Assembly (NCBI GenBank): GCA_007922225.1
Contig: ML679961.1
Span: 6,617,702-6,681,701, forward strand
Direction: 5' to 3'
Length of the DNA stretch: 64,000 nt
From: Emydura subglobosa
Taxonomy: Eukaryota; Chordata; Testudines; Chelidae
How positions within the stretch are numbered: the stretch's first letter is position 1; the number at the start of each line of letters is the position of its first letter. This document shows positions 59,701 to 64,000 of the stretch, one piece after another. The translations under genes and the position numbers were made by a program. The notes beneath the pieces were generated by a model. The model did no database searches, was not told where the DNA came from, and was given only the letters and a program-made list of their open reading frames with translations.

Positions 59701-61921
59701 AGCATGAGTATCTTACAAATTTGTGGGGCAAGACTATGGACAAGGTCCTTTCAACTGCTAACACATAAATGCATTACTGGATTAAATGGAAGACCCTCTC
59801 CTGCAGCCTCTGGCTTGGTGGCCCCTATTACTGAAATATACACCATTGGAAAAGCACCTCAAATTAAACCAGGATGAAAGTCTAAATTCAGATCTAACCT
59901 CAAGACACGGAAACTGGGACATTAAAATGTTTTATGTTTCTGGATTGCATGTGCATTAACCAACTGAAGGTATTACTATACAGGAAAATCCTATTATGTG
60001 AATATGATAGAGTGAGATATACTTGTATCAGACTGTGACCCCATGTCATTTTGATTCAGGGTCGCCACTTTGTATTGTAACCTTCATGTTGTCTGGCCAC
60101 CTCCATTGTGGAATGGGAATGTGGTGTACTGAGGACTATGTTGGAATTGCAAGCTATCACTTTAAGAGTGGAGAAGGTTTCTTAAAGCAAGGTGGGGTGA
60201 GTTGTGTCTTGCTGACTTAGGGAGCAACCTGTTTTCTCTCTCTGTGTTTTGGGGGTCGTACATGTTACTGTTCTGAATTCTAAGAAATAAAGTAGTGTTA
60301 CATTGCAACCTTCTAGCTAGAATTTCTGTTTTCTATCTAATTTCTGGGCATATGCTGTGAGCATAACATAAAGCATTCATTTTGTAAGACGGGCTTGATG
60401 CTAAGTGGAATGACTGTGTCTGAGAAACTATGACAGAATAATCTAGAGCCATCAGTTCCAAGTATTCCTGATCCCCTGCAACAACAATGAACTTTGTAGG
60501 CAGAAGCCTGGTGGGAGCAGGGACTCAGCCTATAGCACATGGCTGAGAGATCTGCAGTTTCTTTTGCGAGCCACGTGACCAAAGGGGTCAGCGACTGTAG
60601 TTAAAAAGGGGTGCTTCTGAGCAAGGAGGCTGTCTGTGTCCACTGCCACCTGCCAGAAGACCTGTCCAGAGAGAGATGAAAAGCCAGGAGGGTCTGCCTA
60701 GCCTAAGAATGCTGACCAGGCCTCCAGCTCACAGAAGGAGAAGGATCAAACTAAAGGGGAGGAAAGGATCTCAGGAGCGTTTTCGGTTTCTTCAAAGATC
60801 TGTAACTTTAGTGCTGTTTAAAGTACTTGCAGTTAATAAATTACTTTGCTAACTAAGCTTGCATTCATTGGTTGCCTGCCAAATTGTCCCAGTTAATCAA
60901 GAAGCTCAGTGCCCCCAGAGCAAGGTGGTGGAACTCAGGAAATGTGTGTAAGCAAGTGGGGGCTCGGGAGGGCTGTGGCACTGATTCAGAGGTCCAAAGC
61001 GGCTGGTGTGCAGAGCCCCTTGTCCCAAGACAGACATGATATCTGCTGCCTTAAAGATCAAAAGCTAGAAGAGTGATCTGGCTGCTTTAGGAGCACATAG
61101 GATCCAGCTAGGGAATCCACTCACAAACTGGGCTCTCTCCAAAGGGGACGGGGCCAGGTTGTGACACCAACGTGCAGTGACACTTATTTATTGCGAGACA
61201 GTAGTTGTCGCTTTTGAGATTCCCAGATTGTGCGCTTAATATTCCTGACCCATGAATTCTTCCCCGGGAAGCAAAGCCTGTGGTTGATTTCACCAGTGTG
61301 TGTGAAGCCAACAGGGGATCTCCGGCCCCAATTCTGCAAACAAACAATGCCACGCGTGTGCTTGTTTACACACGGCCTGTCCTCCCAGGACTCAGTCCGG
61401 CTCAGCACCGGCCAGGGGAGGTGCTAGGGCCCGGCGCGCTATTGGCCTCGCACCGTGAATCAGCCACACACCGCAGCCGCGGGTCTTTCGAGTAGACGCA
61501 AACTTCGGTGTCAAACCGTTTCGGGCCAGAAGCCGCCGACGGGGGAGTTCCCCGGCCCGCCGGTTTCGGAGCCCTCCCTGCCCGGCCCCGCCAGCCCCCA
61601 GCGGCTGACCCGAAACCGGCGCCGCCCCCCAGCTCGCCTGGTTCGGACCGACAGCGACTGAATCCGCTTCGGGCCCCCCCGCGAGGCGGCTGCTCCGAAG
61701 TAAGCGCGTCTACACGCGGCCCAGTTCTAACTCCCTCCGGCCACCGCCGGGCCGGGCTCCTGAGAGCGGCCCCCGGGCGCTCCTGCGGCAAGAGCCAGGC
61801 CCTGCCCCCGGCGGCCTCACCTGCTGCTGCGGCGGCGGCGCTGGTGTCCCGCGGCCCGGCACAAGCCGGCCAGGCCCGCCCGGCCCCAGGCGCGGCCCAC
61901 CCGCAGCAGCGGCGGCGGCAT
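35535..61921 (-). CDS. L2HGDH: L2HGDH, L-2-hydroxyglutarate dehydrogenase, complete (10 exons)
   Basis: An FAD-dependent mitochondrial enzyme that oxidises L-2-hydroxyglutarate to 2-oxoglutarate, a metabolite-repair step. Its loss causes L-2-hydroxyglutaric aciduria in people. Exons: 61821-61921, 57612-57727, 54902-55053, 53985-54116, 50157-50319, 49493-49527, 47843-48010, 47258-47415, 45428-45559, 35535-35730. They sum to 1,353 bp, 450 codons plus stop, against 463 residues in human. All junctions are GT-AG and frame-consistent. The N-terminus (about residues 1-34) is Arg-rich without acids, a mitochondrial transit peptide. FAD-binding [13 protein letters not shown] is at about 40-52, and the conserved [16 protein letters not shown] at about 75-90. 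Later landmarks are [21 protein letters not shown]-type [51 protein letters not shown] and [11 protein letters not shown] near the C-terminus, ending RRFDL. This is a DAO-superfamily oxidoreductase fold. It diverges from DMAC2L and is followed by SOS2 in the same orientation. No lesion seen. Confidence 0.98.
36058..36135 (+). repeat. MIR-like SINE fragment
   Basis: actcctagatctaatccaag, ctctgacacttactct and gatctggacaagtcatta follow the MIR pattern TCCCAGCTCTGCCACTTACT...GGGCAAGTCA. Short and diverged. Confidence 0.6.
36752..36925. mobile_element. GTCTACAC-type palindromic element, degraded
   Basis: ttattccagaataaaagtgc and tcagaataagagtgtctaca plus gttattccggtatgaatac are inverted and direct partial copies of the same arm. 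A hairpin-rich, non-coding remnant. Confidence 0.5.
36922..36980 (-). repeat. tRNA-like SINE head fragment
   Basis: On the minus strand: ggtccaatgattaggatgct, aacctgggatttaggagacc, which fits the tRNA-derived head of MIR-type SINEs (B-box-like part decayed). Not a functional tRNA, since no acceptor stem can be formed. Confidence 0.5.
37460..37658. mobile_element. GTCTACAC-type palindromic element
   Basis: Left end gaggtgttgtctacacgaca, right end ttgttttagacagcccttag (inverted, decayed). Internally gtggattaactattcctgat is complementary in part to gcctaatccactgtgttaat. Non-coding. Confidence 0.6.
38025..40735 (-). mobile_element. CR1 LINE, 2.7 kb, 5'-truncated
   Basis: Minus orientation. The 3' UTR begins at about 38030 (gtttaaggccaaaagggacc). 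The RT domain lies near 39260-39600, where the minus frame 39402-39587 gives [17 protein letters not shown], the thumb-proximal CR1 segment. The copy continues into the palm and upstream region, ending near ctggttttgatatccaatct at about 40665. It is riddled with stops. It is the largest element in the window and sits in L2HGDH intron 9 in the same orientation as the gene. Confidence 0.9.
40793..40945. mobile_element. Foldback repeat with GGTGAGGTAAT arms
   Basis: Left arm ttggatcaacttctgttggt, gagagaaaccagctttcaag; right arm, inverted, tgtctctctcaccaacagaa then gttggtccaataaaagatat and tacctcacctaccttgtctc. The right end ctgggaccgacacagctaca matches that of the element at 2850-3126. Confidence 0.75.
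41012..41270. mobile_element. GTCTACAC-ended palindromic element, near complete
   Basis: Left end agggtacgtctacacatcag then ttaaacacccgtgg. The right end, inverted, is catgggtgtttaactgtatg then gtatgtctacactc. The arms of about 30 bp pair well. The interior is GC-rich and non-coding. A partial second unit with tatctacgttcatttgtaac follows at 41330. Confidence 0.75.
41436..41720. mobile_element. GTCTACAC-ended element, right end lost
   Basis: Left end ttaggcctggtctacactgc then cggcgaaattcggcggcag. An internal perfect hairpin gagatacacaagctacatag against agcagcttgtgtatctcccg, then cgtcgacttccggatcgatt. Same family as 21810-22093 and 63066-63304. Confidence 0.75.
42318..42600. mobile_element. 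283-bp non-autonomous hAT-like element
   Basis: Begins CAGCATTTCCCAAC and ends ggaaccactg, giving imperfect CAG...CTG inverted ends (8 of the first 12 positions match). It is flanked by ctctattc (42310-42317) and ttctattc (42601-42608), an 8-bp target duplication with one mismatch. Internally ggagtgccatcagg and gaggtgtgccgcggg are related. Non-coding. It lies in L2HGDH intron 9. Confidence 0.75.
43441..45392 (-). mobile_element. CR1 LINE split by a 1-kb insertion
   Basis: The 3' part at 43441-44115 (cggccatactgggtcagacc, gaacccttgttatag-type words, tgctgcctattaatttcatt, gttgcccttctctgcacctt) continues at 45123-45392 (catggatttatagaggcact, ttttctgtcttgatatctat, gtccacaatgactccaagat, atctgccattttgttgccca). 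The family normally reads uninterrupted through accatgg here. Its inner end is about 35 bp from the splice donor of L2HGDH exon 9. Confidence 0.92.
44116..45122. mobile_element. 1.0-kb insertion in CR1, class unknown
   Basis: accatgg occurs at both edges (44109-44115 and 45123-45129) while the CR1 host reads straight across, so about 1,014 bp including one duplicate copy was added. No inverted termini and no clear TG...CA LTR boundary are visible, and no coding frame longer than 84 codons with a known domain. An LTR of a retroelement is the likeliest guess. Confidence 0.75.
45428..45559 (-). CDS. L2HGDH: L2HGDH coding exon 9
   Basis: 132 bp, phase 2 to phase 2. Encodes [40 protein letters not shown] and DVLR. 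Donor gtaaaa, acceptor ctcactctgtag. Confidence 0.97.
45560..47257. other. L2HGDH intron 8 (1,698 bp)
   Basis: GC-rich from about 45770 to 46560, with LTR-like wording (gttgccaagggaagggccgg) but no demonstrable element boundaries. A GTCTACAC-type element lies at 46734-46905. Confidence 0.6.
46734..46905. mobile_element. GTCTACAC-type element, left end
   Basis: ttaggccaggtctacactta then caagcttacagaggcacagc, with internal hairpin ggcacagctgtaccaagact against gctgtgccgctgaaagagca and a cgtcgacataataaaaccag segment. The right end is truncated. Confidence 0.7.
47258..47415 (-). CDS. L2HGDH: L2HGDH coding exon 8
   Basis: 158 bp, phase 0 to phase 2. Encodes [40 protein letters not shown] and [13 protein letters not shown]. 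Acceptor gctgtag, donor gtaata. Confidence 0.98.
47843..48010 (-). CDS. L2HGDH: L2HGDH coding exon 7
   Basis: 168 bp, 56 codons, phase 0 at both ends. Encodes [40 protein letters not shown] and [16 protein letters not shown]. The donor is taken as gtacgt after CCA, because exon 8 then supplies the expected Val-Pro. Confidence 0.97.
48011..49492. other. L2HGDH intron 6, no feature seen
   Basis: AT-rich intron without recognised repeats or coding segments. Confidence 0.6.
49493..49527 (-). CDS. L2HGDH: L2HGDH coding exon 6 (35-bp small exon)
   Basis: 35 bp, phase 1 to phase 0. Encodes, with the preceding [13 protein letters not shown]. Acceptor ctaattatattacag, donor gtaagc. Skipping it would shift the frame. 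It is needed to join exons 5 and 7 in frame, matching the known protein. Confidence 0.95.
50157..50319 (-). CDS. L2HGDH: L2HGDH coding exon 5
   Basis: 163 bp, phase 0 to phase 1. Encodes [40 protein letters not shown] and [14 protein letters not shown]. Acceptor taccatttcag, donor gtaagc. Confidence 0.98.
50320..53984. other. L2HGDH intron 4 (3,665 bp)
   Basis: Contains a tiny plus-oriented CR1 tail (50578-50622, ggtctgacccagtatggcca), an MIR-like SINE, and a repeat-like block at about 52030-53520 (gatccacagaaggcaaagat, aacaatccctggtccccccg) suggestive of an old LTR. No boundaries can be shown for that block. Confidence 0.5.
50765..50990 (+). repeat. MIR-like SINE
   Basis: gggactcagtttcctgtata, then accatctgtaaaatgggaat, aacagcacttccctcccaca, cagagttgttgggataaata and a tail ending gataaataaaataa. 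This is the well-known CORE-SINE pattern with CATCTGTAAAATGGGRATAA. Confidence 0.8.
53985..54116 (-). CDS. L2HGDH: L2HGDH coding exon 4
   Basis: 132 bp, 44 codons, phase 0 at both ends. Encodes [40 protein letters not shown] and PFCR. Acceptor ctctctgaag, donor gtaagt. Confidence 0.97.
54355..54480 (-). mobile_element. CR1 3' end fragment
   Basis: aagggccatcctgggtcaga, ccaatggtccgtctagccca, gtatcctgtcttccaacagt and tcagagggaatgaatagaac, minus orientation, in L2HGDH intron 3. Confidence 0.9.
54902..55053 (-). CDS. L2HGDH: L2HGDH coding exon 3
   Basis: 152 bp, phase 1 to phase 0. Encodes [40 protein letters not shown] and [11 protein letters not shown], the conserved segment next to the flavin site. 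Acceptor cttatttag, donor gtacag. Confidence 0.98.
55054..56242. other. L2HGDH intron 2, 3' part, no feature seen
   Basis: No recognised element between exon 3 and the hAT-like insertion. Confidence 0.55.
56251..56707. mobile_element. 457-bp non-autonomous hAT-like element
   Basis: Flanked by identical 8-bp copies gccatagg (56243-56250 and 56708-56715). Inverted ends: left TAGGGCTGCAGATTTGTCAT then GG; right (reverse complement) TTGATCTGCAGGTTTGTCAT then GG, 18 of 22 matching. The interior is GC-rich and non-coding. It lies in L2HGDH intron 2. An 8-bp duplication is the hAT signature. Confidence 0.92.
56868..57245 (+). mobile_element. CR1 3' end fragment
   Basis: cacccaatgaaattaatagg, cagcaggttttaaacgaaca, agaattagataagttaatgg, caaccccatgctttgggtgt and ggatagatggaccaactgtc lie in plus orientation. 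The 5' part is truncated. Confidence 0.92.
57612..57727 (-). CDS. L2HGDH: L2HGDH coding exon 2
   Basis: 116 bp, phase 2 to phase 1. Encodes [38 protein letters not shown] and the first base of Ala. It carries the dinucleotide-binding GGGIVG motif. Acceptor tttttttttttaaacag, donor gtatga. Confidence 0.98.
58140..58275 (+). repeat. Old LINE tail fragment
   Basis: cagggcagggcctgtatctg, gagctagcacattttgggtg and ctatcacaatcactaataat follow the L2/L3-type tail pattern. Diverged. Confidence 0.5.
58575..58715 (+). repeat. LINE/SINE tail fragment
   Basis: agattgtaagctcttcaggg, cagggactgtccttttgttc, tgtgtttgtacagtgcatag and accccaaggcaccatgataa form the common amniote tail in plus orientation; better preserved than the copy at 58140. 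Confidence 0.7.
58985..59140 (+). mobile_element. CR1 3' end fragment
   Basis: gttatgcaagaggtcagact, agatgatcaagatgatttct and ggcttgaaatctatgaatc form the CR1 terminus in plus orientation. Confidence 0.88.
60000..61165. repeat. Possible LTR-type repeats
   Basis: Two adjacent blocks each carry an AATAAA signal (about 60287 and 60833) followed by gttacattgcaacc and aacttgcattc-like wording. The second could run from tgtgagcataaca (60356) to gttgtgaca (61164). No target duplication, primer site or internal pol gene is seen, so this is a guess. Confidence 0.3.
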
Positions 61922-62290
61922 CTCGGGCTGGTCCCGGCGGCGGCTCTCAGGGCCCGCTCCCGCTGTCCCGCCCCTGCCACAGCCTCGCGAGGACCGGCCG
62001 GGCCGGGCGCTGCTGCCGCCGCCGCCGCTTCCGGGGTGCTCAGGGCCCGCCCCCGCCGCAGGCCGCCCGTGGGCCCGGGTCTGGCCTGCGCCGCCTCAGG
62101 GGGCTCGGCCTACCGGGCCTCTGAGCGCGGTCTTTACAGCGAGGGTTGAGGCCTGCCCTGCCCTGCCGTGCCCGGCTCAACCACAGGCTGTGGTCTGAGG
62201 CGGGCGGGCGGGCGAGGTAGGAGTTGGACCAGAGCCGTGCTCCCCAGGCCCATTTTACATCTTCCCGCCCCCTCTTGCAGAGACCATGGC
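61380..62290. promoter_or_regulatory. CpG island, bidirectional L2HGDH / DMAC2L promoter
   Basis: Dense CpG over L2HGDH exon 1 and its upstream side. Between the L2HGDH ATG and the DMAC2L side lie a CTCGCGAG palindrome (CCTCGCGAGG, 61983-61992) and an ETS-type CTTCCGG (about 62028-62034), both typical of TATA-less divergent promoters. In other vertebrates these two genes are head-to-head and nearly touching, which supports shared control. The untranslated first exon of DMAC2L should lie at the right side of this island, but I cannot fix its donor. Confidence 0.8.
61821..61921 (-). CDS. L2HGDH: L2HGDH coding exon 1
   Basis: 101 bp, ending in phase 2 before donor gtgagg. Encodes [33 protein letters not shown], an Arg-rich transit peptide with no acidic residue. 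The ATG has G at -3. Its frame differs from the long overlapping open frame 61402-61980, which is not coding. Confidence 0.95.
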
Positions 62291-62582
62291 CCAGCCCAGG
62301 GGCCTTGGGTAGGGGGCTGGGAGCTGAGGTGCGGCTGAGAGCCGAGGCTGGGCTGGGTGCTGGAGCCATGACCCCAAACGTTCATCCGCACCTTGGGTGA
62401 CCCGCCGTCCTGATTTGATAGGGACAGTCCCGACATTTAGGGCTTTGTCTTATATAGGCTCATATGCTGGCATATATGGTCATCTATTATCCCCCACTCC
62501 TGTCCTGGTTTTTCACACATGCTATCTGGTCACCCTAGGTGTGCTGCACAGTTTGGGCATCTCTGGACTAAATTATCCTGAT
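62291..62582. other. DMAC2L 5' region, no feature seen
   Basis: Transition from the CpG island to repeat DNA. Probably first intron or 5' UTR of DMAC2L. No splice site can be assigned. Confidence 0.4.
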
Positions 62583-63035
62583 TAGGGCCCTCCCAAATTC
62601 ATGGTCCATTTTGGTCAATTTCATGGTCATAAGATTTTTTTAAACAGTCAATTTCAAATAACAACTGAAATTTCAGGTTGTTGTAACCATGGCGGTCCCA
62701 ACCCATAATGCCCTAATGGAGGGGTCACACAGCGATTGTAGGGGGGTCAGGGGATTGCCATCCTCACGTCTTAGCTGCAGCATAGCTGGGGAGATACCAG
62801 GGTGTCTATCTAATCTCCCCCCCACAAGAGTGGCCATGCAGGGGAAGAGGAAGTCCTTTCCCTCCCCAGCCCCACTGGGACTAGCAGCTGGAGCTTGGTG
62901 CATGGTAGGAGCCCTCTGCTGGGACACGCCCAGCCCTGCCTCTCCCGCTCCTCTGCAATAGCTAGATTCATGGGGAAGGTCTGATTTCATGGTCTGTGAT
63001 GCGTTTTTCATGCTTGTGAATTTGTTAGGGCCCTA
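62583..63035. mobile_element. 453-bp non-autonomous hAT-like element
   Basis: Inverted ends: left TAGGGCCCTCCCAAATTCA, right (reverse complement) TAGGGCCCTAACAAATTCA, 17 of 19 matching. Flanked by atcctgat (62575-62582) and atcatgat (63036-63043), an 8-bp duplication with one mismatch. Inside, atttcatggtcataag and tgatttcatggtctgtgatg are partly inverted. Non-coding. Its end sequence resembles that of the element at 4043. Confidence 0.88.
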
Positions 63036-63065
63036 ATCATGATCCTTGTTTCTGGCCTTAGAGTC

Positions 63066-63304
63066 TATGGCTTAGTCTTACTGGGAAATTCAGTGGCAGT
63101 GGACAGGAGTTACGCAAGCTATGCAGAGTAGCTTGCGTAACTCCTGTCGACTTCCTAACTTCCCTTTACTGCGCCGTCTCCGCTGCGCTGCGCCTTTTGA
63201 GGAGGTGGTTTAATTGACTCGACTTCTGGATCGATTGAGTGAGTCTTCACTGCTGCTTATTTGATTCGGATAGATCGATCCCACTGGCAGTGTGTACATA
63301 TCCT
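63066..63304. mobile_element. GTCTACAC-family element, degraded ends
   Basis: Left tatggcttagtcttactggg then aaattcagtggcag. The right end, inverted, is ccactggcagtgtgtacata then tcc. A strong internal hairpin pairs ggagttacgcaagctatgca with gtagcttgcgtaactcctgt. The cgacttctggatcgattgag segment links it to 21810 and 41436. Confidence 0.75.
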
Positions 63305-63792
63305 ATATCCCACTCTATGCCTGATCCCCACAGGATATGAATCTGCTAGAGCTCTCAGTTAGGAGACCTCTCCCACCCGTACTGACTCTGCCCTTCTTAG
63401 TAGTAGGGCCTGACTAAATCACAACAGCTGGTCGTGTGGCTGTGACCAGAAACTATCCAGCATTTATTTACGTTTGTAAGCAGACACCCTCTGTTTTAAA
63501 TTTGAAACCAAAACTGGTCTTTGATTTCAACCTGCAGGTTTAACTTTGCTATTTCATTCTTAGCAATTCAGCATTTTCCAGGCGGCCAGTCAGTTGGATG
63601 CTTCTGATGACATACTCATACGTTCATATCTGTAGCCTCCAAAAAGTAAAATATGTCCTCCAATTAAGTGACATATAGTTTGTTTGTTTTTAAACCAAAA
63701 CAAAATACATGTAATATATGTTTTCTTTGTACATGACTAGTAGCAAGAGGACAGATGCACCAAACTGACATTTCAGTAAACCTCTTTTTCAG
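63305..63792. other. DMAC2L intron upstream of the first coding exon
   Basis: AT-rich, no element recognised, ending in the pyrimidine tract and acceptor at 63791-63792. Confidence 0.6.
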
Positions 63793-63796
63793 TTCT

Positions 63797-63903
63797 ATGA
63801 TGCTGTTGGGAAAGTTCATACAGCCAGTGCACAGCTTAAAGAAAGTATCAACCCCAGGAGCATGCAGGCACTTCTGGGGATGGCTGAATGCAGTTTTTAA
63901 CAA
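63797..63903 (+). CDS. DMAC2L: DMAC2L (ATP5S) first coding exon; gene continues off the window
   Basis: DMAC2L is a small mitochondrial leucine-rich-repeat protein, formerly called ATP synthase coupling factor B, related to the complex I assembly factor DMAC2. The exon is 63793-63903, with acceptor cctctttttcag and donor gtaaga, ending in phase 2. Translation from the first of two tandem ATG codons (63797, 63800) gives MMLLGKFIQPVHSLKKVS, then TPGACRHFWGWLNAVFN and two bases of the next codon. The segment FWGWLNAVFN[K] is highly conserved in the family and is followed in other species by VDYDRI. The basic N-terminus fits mitochondrial import. It lies head-to-head with L2HGDH, as expected from synteny. 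The LRR part is beyond the right edge. Confidence 0.93.
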
Positions 63904-64000
63904 GTAAGAAAACCCGCTGTATTTAATAGTTCACGTGCTAGTTTAAAGCTCTGAAGCATATCTCTGTGTAGCATGTGGAAGCACGGTAGCCAGTTACAAG

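Larger units (their letters stand above)
57728..61820. other. L2HGDH intron 1 (4,093 bp)
   Basis: Contains LINE tail fragments, a CR1 tail at 58985-59140 and LTR-like sequence at 60000-61165. The 114-121-codon frames around 59041-59604 on both strands have no known domain. Confidence 0.6.

Noticed and set aside
61402..62149. 192- and 213-codon frames over the L2HGDH CpG island
   Set aside because: The wrong frame or strand relative to the verified exon 1, which alone joins exon 2 in frame. Composition explains the open frames.
1..64000. CRISPR array, operon, phage or other prokaryotic system
   Set aside because: No regularly spaced repeats or compact gene clusters; the window is clearly vertebrate nuclear DNA.

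Overview
This is a window of vertebrate nuclear DNA. Its genes have introns, it is dense in CR1 LINEs, and its two CpG islands sit on first exons. The CR1 subfamilies, the abundant hAT-like and GTCTACAC-ended palindromic elements, and the Harbinger and Penelope-like fossils point to a sauropsid, most likely a turtle or possibly a crocodilian. That placement is inference. There are no prokaryotic features, CRISPR arrays or operons.

Three protein-coding loci can be read exon by exon, and their order matches the known amniote block SOS2 - L2HGDH - DMAC2L. (1) The 5' end of SOS2 lies on the minus strand: coding exon 1 (23049-23135) in a CpG island and exon 2 (1265-1390), separated by a 21.7-kb intron full of repeats. 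The rest of the gene is off the left edge. (2) L2HGDH (L-2-hydroxyglutarate dehydrogenase) is complete on the minus strand: ten coding exons from 61921 down to the stop at 35535, 450 codons plus stop, every junction GT-AG and in frame. (3) The first coding exon of DMAC2L (ATP5S) lies on the plus strand at 63797-63903 and runs off the right edge. L2HGDH and DMAC2L diverge from a shared CpG island (about 61.4-62.3 kb) with ETS-like and CTCGCGAG motifs.

Layout: 1-1264 is SOS2 intron 2, with a perfect 151-bp inverted repeat touching a 100-N gap. 1391-23048 is SOS2 intron 1: CR1 copies, two related foldback hAT-like elements, a GTCTACAC element and degraded unclassified repeats. 23.6-35.5 kb is intergenic between SOS2 and L2HGDH: a Penelope-like GIY-YIG fossil, a PIF/Harbinger transposase fossil, a 1.5-kb CR1, and the probable L2HGDH 3' UTR. 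35.5-61.9 kb is L2HGDH: its 9.7-kb intron 9 carries a 2.7-kb CR1, a 283-bp hAT-like element and a CR1 split by a 1-kb insertion that ends about 35 bp from exon 9. 62-64 kb is the DMAC2L 5' region with another hAT-like element.

Most long open frames are chance frames or transposon fossils. I see no new gene system. The points most worth checking are the palindrome at the gap, the set of hAT-like elements with matching 8-bp target duplications, the catalytically dead Harbinger transposase, the Penelope fossil, and the DMAC2L coding exon, which is too short to stand out as an ORF.
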